NCBI GenBank assembly: GCA_021234155.1
Contig: JAJEKV010000031.1
Location: 12,131,582 to 12,195,581 of the forward strand
DNA: 64,000 bases
Direction: 5' to 3'
Source: Isoetes taiwanensis
Taxonomy: Eukaryota; Streptophyta; Lycopodiopsida; Isoetales; Isoetaceae
Part shown: in pieces, positions 57,380-64,000 of the stretch
Layout of the letters: each line of letters begins with the position of its first letter
Numbering within the stretch: the first letter of the stretch is position 1
Made by a program: the position numbers and the translations under genes
The notes under the pieces: model-generated
Told to the model about the DNA's origin: nothing
The model's database searches: none
Seen by the model: only the letters and a program-made list of their open reading frames with translations

Positions 57380-58335
57380 TCTAATACTAATTTTCTACGA
57401 GAAACATATAGATGTAACATAATACATAAGGGCATTCATGCATATTTTTCACCCACTCATAGCTTGATGTTCCAAAATATGTTGTTTAAGAGATTCATTT
57501 AACTTCCATCATCTCGCTAAACTTAATTGCGTCTACAAGCACCCTGACATTCAAGCATAAGAGCAATATGTGAATGTATGTACTCTCTAGTTATCTTCCT
57601 TATCTTGGTTCACCCCTCTCTAGCAATTTATTGTGGAAGTTATGCCATCTGAATGAATAAATTACAAAATACTCAGAAGAATAAGGATCCCAAACTCTTA
57701 AAATATCCACTAAATAATCGAATGGAGGCAAGTAGAAATGCCTTCTTAAATGGTTCAGAACACCATCAAAGCAAGTCCCTTGCTTGTCTAACATCAATAT
57801 CTTTGCAAAATAAAAAATCGAGATGAAAATACAAATACAAGTATATATACGCAAAGAGGAGAAATATAATGGCCATAGAAATTACATCATTTACACTAGG
57901 TTCTAAATTTGTAGGTCATTTATTAATGTTTGCAGTTATTGAACATGCTTCTAACAATGCATTCGTCAAATGCATGGTAGATATATTTCTCCTTGGTGCT
58001 GGGCAATCTTTTAGCAGAGACGTGAACAATAGTCCTAATGGACTATTTTGAAATTTTCAATTTCAAGTGGTTGAATTACACTCTTGCTAGGACTTGTCTA
58101 GGAGTGCTCATATAGATCAAAGCAAGCTCATAACAAAGATGCAAATCCAACTAGACAATACTCGGACTTCTACTACCCGTAAGTTTTCTGAAATGTGGTA
58201 ACACAAGAAACTTTGCAGGTTGACTAATATATATTTTTACCCTTGGGTTCATACTGGTTCATTCGTTCTGAACCATAGCGTGCTTAAACCATGCTGTATT
58301 ACTGTATTGTAGTGGACAAATATAGTCATGCATAC
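57380..58335. other. Intergenic between recombinase element and aminopeptidase M1
   Basis: No supported gene. It is AT-rich with short domain-free frames. The 3' untranslated region of the aminopeptidase gene should lie at its right end. Confidence 0.5.
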
Positions 58336-61300
58336 CTAAAAGGCTGAGAATATTTCTTGCACTCCTTCCTCAGCTTGGATAGCTTTCACCCATTGACTGT
58401 TTATGCGCACTCCCTCAATAGTAGAATTGACTGTGCGCTCTATAGCTTTGTTACTCCTTGTGGAGAAAAAGTAGGCAATCTCATCTGCCATTTCATCTGT
58501 ACAAAACTGTGGAAGAATCACTAGAGAGAATCAGAACCACCGAACAAAGAGCAGAATGTCATTAGAAACAGTTCCAAGTATGTACATTAGATGCACATCC
58601 AGTGATGAACCTTGGGATTATAGGTCCCTCAGACCACCGGCTCCAAATTAGATCCCAATTTGTCTGGAAGCCAACCTCATTGTTATATAGTGCATAAGAG
58701 GTACAAGTCCATAAGATCAAAAGGAGGTACCTTGAACCATAACCAAGCTGTTTCTCGTCCTTCTTTCCTGACTCCTGAAAGTATATACATGGCATCTTGT
58801 TTCCGTACCTGCACGCCACTTATCAGCAAATAAAATTGTTAACTAGCATTCTAGTTTGTAATATCTACCTCGGATGAGAAAGAAAAGTCCAAAGCTTCCT
58901 GAACAATTGCAGGATCCTTGGATGCTGCAAGTGCAGCTGCACATAAATAAGGAACAAAATCTGTCAATCAAATGTAAATGGTACATAATAAAAACGATTC
59001 CAATAGATACAAAGAAGTCTAGTCCGCTCCTCGCTAAGATCAGTTTCTTGATAAAGTTTCAACAATGCTTCAAAGCCCCTCTTGTCTTCCTTGGTCACCC
59101 CTTGCATTACAGCTTCATATGCTGCCTGATAATTTGTTGAGATTTATTTAATATACATAGCATACCAATATCCTGCAACTTAAGAAAAGGATTACCTTCC
59201 TTATATCAGGTGGCAAATGTGGCGTCTCCCTATCATTCAAATACAAATCAAACCGTCTTGTGCACTCATTTAGTGTTTCTTGATGTCCAAATGATACCAA
59301 CGCTGATATGATCTTGCCTCTCAGCATTGCTATCAAGTGACTTTCAGTTGGTCCTGACTCCCAACCTACCCGCCTACAACCAGAAGAGTAATGAGAAGCT
59401 AAAATTATAAAGAAGTCCCTGTGATCGAATTACTAGATCGTGAATAGTTTCATCTGCTAACAAGTAATCAAACATGACCTTAGAATTTTCAATACAGTCC
59501 TCTTACATTGCTGCATCTTGCAGAATACTCGATACAAAAATATCTGCAGCATTATCCAAACTCGGGAAAGCATCAGAGACCACGTTTCTAATTTCAGATG
59601 CCACCTGAAATGTTTTACCAACATGGCAATGAAACAGAATGGAAATAAACATCAGTTAAAAGTACAACTGCCTCACATTGATCAAATATAGAAGAACAGC
59701 ATATTCATTTTCCTCCTTGTAAACTTCTATCAAGAAAAGTAGGTCCTTAAGGGGCAGTTTCCCAGCCTTGCATAATGCAAAAGTGTCATCTAGTATGCCT
59801 GCCAGTCAAACTCAAGGGTAAATAATGGCTGAACAAGACGTAGATGAAATTAACAAACCACGGTAAGACGTCCTTACCTAACCTGTCAATAGCATGCAAA
59901 GAACCTGCTGCTATGGCAGATTTTAGTTTTGCAAAAGGTGCTGATCATAATGCACCCGATAAAAATCCTGTCTGACCAGCATTAAGTTTTATCCATTCTA
60001 GTTTTTCACCTGGCAAATTTGATGACACCGCAATTGAGGCACATTTTCCCTGAAGTAATATGCTAGTAGAACAGTCATACGATCCACAGCAGAATGTAAC
60101 AGGTATAATCCATTCTCCAGTGCTCGATGAACCATTTGAGAGATACTGGCTCTGCAGAGTTTTCACATCATTAAATATGAGCCAATCATGTAAACAGTTT
60201 CCACACTATACATTAATCCATCTTCTTACCTGCTCAACATACAGAGAAGTTACTTTGAATTGGACATAAATAACAGGGTACCCTTGCTGCTTAGTCCAGC
60301 AGTTCATCAATTCTCTTATGGGCTGTCCTGACTCAGTAGATAAAACCTCCCACAAGTTTTCGGTTTTTGCATTTTTAAAGGCATACTTTCTTATATATGA
60401 TGCTAAGCCTTTCTGCGTACATTAAAAAGATCTGGTACATGGTGGAAGCAATAGAATACAATAGAATGAATAGGTGTAAAGTAACCAATATCTTTCTTCA
60501 AGATACCTGGAATACTTTAGGGGACAAATAGTTCTCAAGCATACGGATTATTGAGGATCCTTTCTTGTAGCTTATATCATCAAATATCTCATTGAGTTGG
60601 TCTACATGACCGATGTCCACCTTCGAAAAGGATCAACCATTAGATGTTAATAAAATTTGTTCATTAAATGCGATAAGAGAAAACAGCCGCATGACTAAAC
60701 ATGAAGCAAGTTGCACACTGAAATCAATGATTAGGCATGGACACTTCAGAATAAATCCATGATTCTTAAGCTATTAACAAAGAAGGCTGCAGACTGTCAC
60801 CTCTATGGGGTGTGATTTGACCAATCCATCAAGTCTAAATGCTTCTGCAGTTAATGCATTGAATTGGGTCCACACCTTCCAGTCTGGAAAAAAGTGGTCG
60901 ACCGCTAAGTAGCTTACCTGAAGCAACCAAACCCACTATTGCTGTAAGATGTTAAACTAGATGCCATTCATTTCATTTCATCAATAACATAGAATGCTAC
61001 AGTTTTGCAAGCTCAATGCCAATATTAAAGAGTCACTATGCCATAAATTAAACAGTATTGTAACATGCAATATAAGAACCTTCCCCAGAAATGCTAAACA
61101 TTGGCGAACAGTAACCTACCCACGTTGCAAACCCCTCATTGAGCCAGAGATGAGTCCACCATTCCATTGTGACGAGATTGCCAAACCATTGATGAGCCAC
61201 CTCATGTGCGGCAACTACAGCGATCTTTAAGAGGACAGAAAGGAGATTACGAATTCAAAACAAGCAACAAAACAATGTGCAAAATAAACAGTAACTTGCA

Positions 61301-62955
61301 CACCCTCTGTTTGTTGGCAGCTGCGGAGTTTGTTTCATCAAAAAGCAACTGAGCCTCTCGATATGTTATTAAACCATAATTCTCCATAGCACCAGCTGGG
61401 AACTCTGGTACTGCCACCATATCTAGCTTAGGAAGGGGATATGGAGTGCCAAAGTACCTTCACAGGGGAAGCCTAACCATCAGTCCAAGGCTGTATCACC
61501 TTCAATTTTTACTTCAGATGACATGCAAACTATTTTGCAAACTCACTCAGCATAATAAGGAATGATATGCAAGGCCAGATCCAGTGCAAATTTTCCTTGC
61601 TCAACTTTACCAGCAACAGAATAAACACGGACCTTTACACCTACAAAATAATAAACACCTTAATAATAATAAGTCCCGTGTTGCATTCCTTGACTTAGTG
61701 GCACTTCCCAAAACTTACCATCTTGTGTTGTACCTTCCACATAAATGAACTCTCCAATAACCACAGCAACCAAATATGTTGACATGACTGGAGTTTCTTC
61801 GAATTGCACAATTTTAAACTCATCAAGCACTTTTTCTGTATGCATTGGCATGTTTGATAGGACTATCCGGTCAACAGGGGCAACAACGGTAATTTTGAAC
61901 TTGGCCTACAGGTCATGCGACAATTTGCTAACAGAAGCATAACATTTTTACAGAATGAAGAGCAAAATTAAAAGTTAGATTTTGAAACCTTGGCAATGCA
62001 GGTTCATCCCAGCATGGGAAACAACGGCGTGCATCTGCTGGCTCAAACTGTGTCACGGCTACATGCCTTTTCTTCCCATTTACTTGATAGGAACTGCTCA
62101 ATCACTACTTATATATAAGCACATGTCATTAATTTAAACTTGATAGAATTGAATTAAATGAATTGAATGGTTTTTATCATCATCCTGGAGACTAATAGGG
62201 ATTGTTGGAAACTGTTTTTTTTTTTTCTTTTTCTTCTGGGGGATACCCTCTATAAAATCCCTTCATCTGAGTACTTATCGCTCCTCGAAATTGCAAAGAA
62301 AGAATGGCGGATCCAACTGTCAACCTTTCACCAAGCTTCAGAACTAACAGCTCGTTTTCAGCATCCAGGTGGATAGTTGGCCACAGCACCTAAGAGACAA
62401 TCATGTTAGATGAATGGCCCCTCTTCTGCAGAAGATGCACAGCGCCATGCCATTTGTCTCAAAGAAAAAAGAGTACAACAATTTGCTTTGCATATTCATT
62501 GTTAACCCTTAATGGCATTCTAGGTTGTCTGTGCAGAGAAAGAACGACTTTGGTTTTTGGAAATGCTTCCAGACTAGAGTTGCAAAACTTCAGGAATTTA
62601 TGACGATGAATAACCTTCACATGTATTTTAAGTGTACTAGTTCATAGATCAACAGTAGTTTCTACTTTACTTCGTTCACACATCAAGCAAGTTGCCAAGA
62701 AGAATAAGAATGCAAGGGAAGGAAAATTACCTCAGGAGAGTCAATGAGACGGACCCAAGCAGATCCTTCCACTATTTCTAAATCTGCAGAGTTGAGAATA
62801 ATTTCTGTTGTTGGCTCAATAATCTGAACGTCGACAACCACCTTTCCTTGGAACTGGCAGGTCTCAAGGTTGGGTTGAAGCTCAATAGCATAGCTGCGAG
62901 GAATGACTTCTGTGGGCAATCTAAGGGGCCCCTTCACAACTGCATTGCCTTCCAT
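58336..62955 (-). CDS. APM1: Aminopeptidase M1 (puromycin-sensitive type, M1 zinc metallopeptidase)
   Basis: About 18 small exons from ATG 62955 to stop 58336. Exon 1 (62955-62731) gives [20 protein letters not shown]; exon 2 (62389-62247) and exon 3 (62093-61989, [17 protein letters not shown]) follow in phase. Later exons carry [17 protein letters not shown] (about 61400; GAMEN exopeptidase motif), [16 protein letters not shown] with W-LNEGFA (about 61210-61110; HExxH-x18-E zinc site), [18 protein letters not shown], the ERAP-like C-terminal helices ([14 protein letters not shown]-like segment near 58650) and FSAF at the end. It trims N-terminal residues from peptides; the plant enzyme is linked to auxin-transport protein trafficking and the cell cycle. 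Three one-base discrepancies break the frame (near 61906, 59961 and 59927). Confidence 0.93.
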
Positions 62956-63474
62956 TCCCGTTCAAAAACTAGCCGTCATAGCACCAGGGCCAAGAAGCCC
63001 TAATTCAGTACTAATCGCGCAAGCTTTTAACTTCATGGCTCTTTGGGTCTTATAGAAGCGTGAATTAATTTCATTTCAATAGAAACAAGAATCTACGACG
63101 AGCAATAAATTAGCTTCTTTCATGCACCTAGGGAAGAAAATTCTCATCGGTATTAAAATTGGTTCCCGCAAGCTTCTAAACATCTAGAACAGAGTACACA
63201 GAATCACCTATGAAGAGCAATAAAGCAATTTCTTTCATGCACCTAGGGAATAAAATTCTCAGCTGCATGCATCAACGAGGAGAAAAGAATAAAGAATCTA
63301 ACCAACAACAACACGTATAGGATGGATTAAGTAGAGACCAGTTTTTGAAACTGAAGTGCTGTGACTATCGTGAATGGCGAAAATTCTATAAAGCAGTTTG
63401 AGACAACTTTGAGTCAAGCATATCTTAACGTGGCAAATTAGTCTACATATCTTAAATCATGGGTCTTGCCTATC
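62956..63474. other. Upstream region of aminopeptidase M1
   Basis: Presumed promoter and leader. The phrase CTTTCATGCACCTAGGGAA occurs twice (about 63117 and 63233), about 116 bp apart, with AAAATTCTCA after both, so this stretch contains a short direct duplication. No TATA box could be assigned with confidence. Confidence 0.5.
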
Positions 63475-63695
63475 ACGGAAAGAACGGGCAGACTATTTTC
63501 CGCCTTCTAACCCAATCCCATCATGACACGTGTCCATGATTCTTTTTGCGAATCTCTCCTGATGTTGCCGCTGTACTTTCTAGATGACATTCTGGTCGTC
63601 ATTCTGCTGCTGCACCACATTCTGCCGCATTTAAAATCTAAGCCGTCCACGTGTCCATGATCCACGGCTGAAAATAGTCTGCCCGTTCTTTCCGT
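63475..63695. mobile_element. 221-bp foldback MITE-like element
   Basis: A 26-bp arm starting ACGGAAAGAACGGGCAGAC at 63475 is exactly inverted at 63670-63695 (ending GTTCTTTCCGT). Inner sequence also shows partial mirror words around CACGTGTCCATGAT (63526 and 63643). No clear target duplication could be seen beside the arms, so superfamily assignment is open. It lies about 520 bp upstream of the aminopeptidase M1 start. Confidence 0.8.
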
Positions 63696-64000
63696 TAGGT
63701 GAAAGCCCCTCCGGGCTTGATTCCGGAGGGTCAAGCAGGCCTCCGCGCTCCTCTTATACGATCCAACTGTTTGCAGCCCGAGGATGAAACATGGTAATAA
63801 TGTGGCACTTGGTGTAGCTGAAAATTCTGACGGACCCATGCCTATCACTATCCAACCGGTTGCAGCACTCAGATCAAACATAGTTATCTTAACATATATA
63901 ATTATTGGAGGGCGATTCTTTTAGAATATTATTCTGAGATTCCTATCTAAAATCTCGACAACTCAGACAATTTCGTGCGCAACACTTCTTTAGAATTTTT

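Noticed and set aside
1-64000. tRNA, rRNA, CRISPR array or bacterial operon signals
   Set aside because: None seen; TTCGAACCC-like words at 26640 belong to the CACTA tandem repeat and have no cloverleaf partner.

Overview
This is nuclear DNA from a land plant. The supporting evidence is spliceosomal introns with GT/AG borders, Copia and Ty3/gypsy (chromodomain) elements, a CACTA transposon, an R2R3-MYB remnant, a pentatricopeptide-repeat remnant, a secreted pectin methylesterase, an eight-cysteine lipid transfer protein, a plastid-type signal peptidase and plant-type glutaminyl cyclase and aminopeptidase M1 genes. I cannot fix the lineage from sequence alone. The mix of decayed retroelements and small-intron genes fits a repeat-rich genome, and nothing demands a bacterial or organellar origin.

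Layout. 1-2517: 5' part of a Copia element on the minus strand (LTR, primer-binding site, gag, protease, start of integrase), running off the left edge. 3922-8213: a broken host gene (unknown N-terminal part, coiled coil, half of a RING-like finger) split by a 2.57-kb LTR element with a perfect 5-bp target duplication. 8498-9093: a direct duplication. 9438-10979: a decayed minus-strand gene of an unrecognised family. 14015-15403: a 198-bp duplication followed by an R2R3-MYB pseudogene. 17462-19291: an intact two-exon pectinesterase. 24850-29800: a complete CACTA-type element with a 3-bp target duplication, carrying a decayed transposase, tandem repeats and an 840-bp polypurine tract. 31100-31860: foldback and tandem repeats. 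32641-33107: an intact lipid transfer protein gene. 34872-36138: a type I signal peptidase gene. 36200-44790: a graveyard of LINE, PPR, retroelement protease and a decayed gypsy chromovirus. 47284-52030: an intact 11-exon glutaminyl cyclase gene. 53904-57379: a Crypton-like tyrosine-recombinase element. 58336-62955: an aminopeptidase M1 gene, with a foldback MITE upstream.

The probably functional host genes (pectinesterase, LTP, signal peptidase, glutaminyl cyclase, aminopeptidase M1) have unrelated jobs and do not form a pathway; each has its own strand and flanks. The aminopeptidase reading frame has three one-base discrepancies, two of them in homopolymers, which look more like sequence errors than decay.

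The most unusual item is the tyrosine-recombinase gene on the minus strand at 54238-56446. It has the domain order of Crypton recombinases and their animal derivatives (DUF3504 type). It is bracketed by two inverted copies of a dyad site, and next to one of them lies a second dyad with 13-bp arms and an 8-bp spacer, the same geometry as classical recombinase sites.
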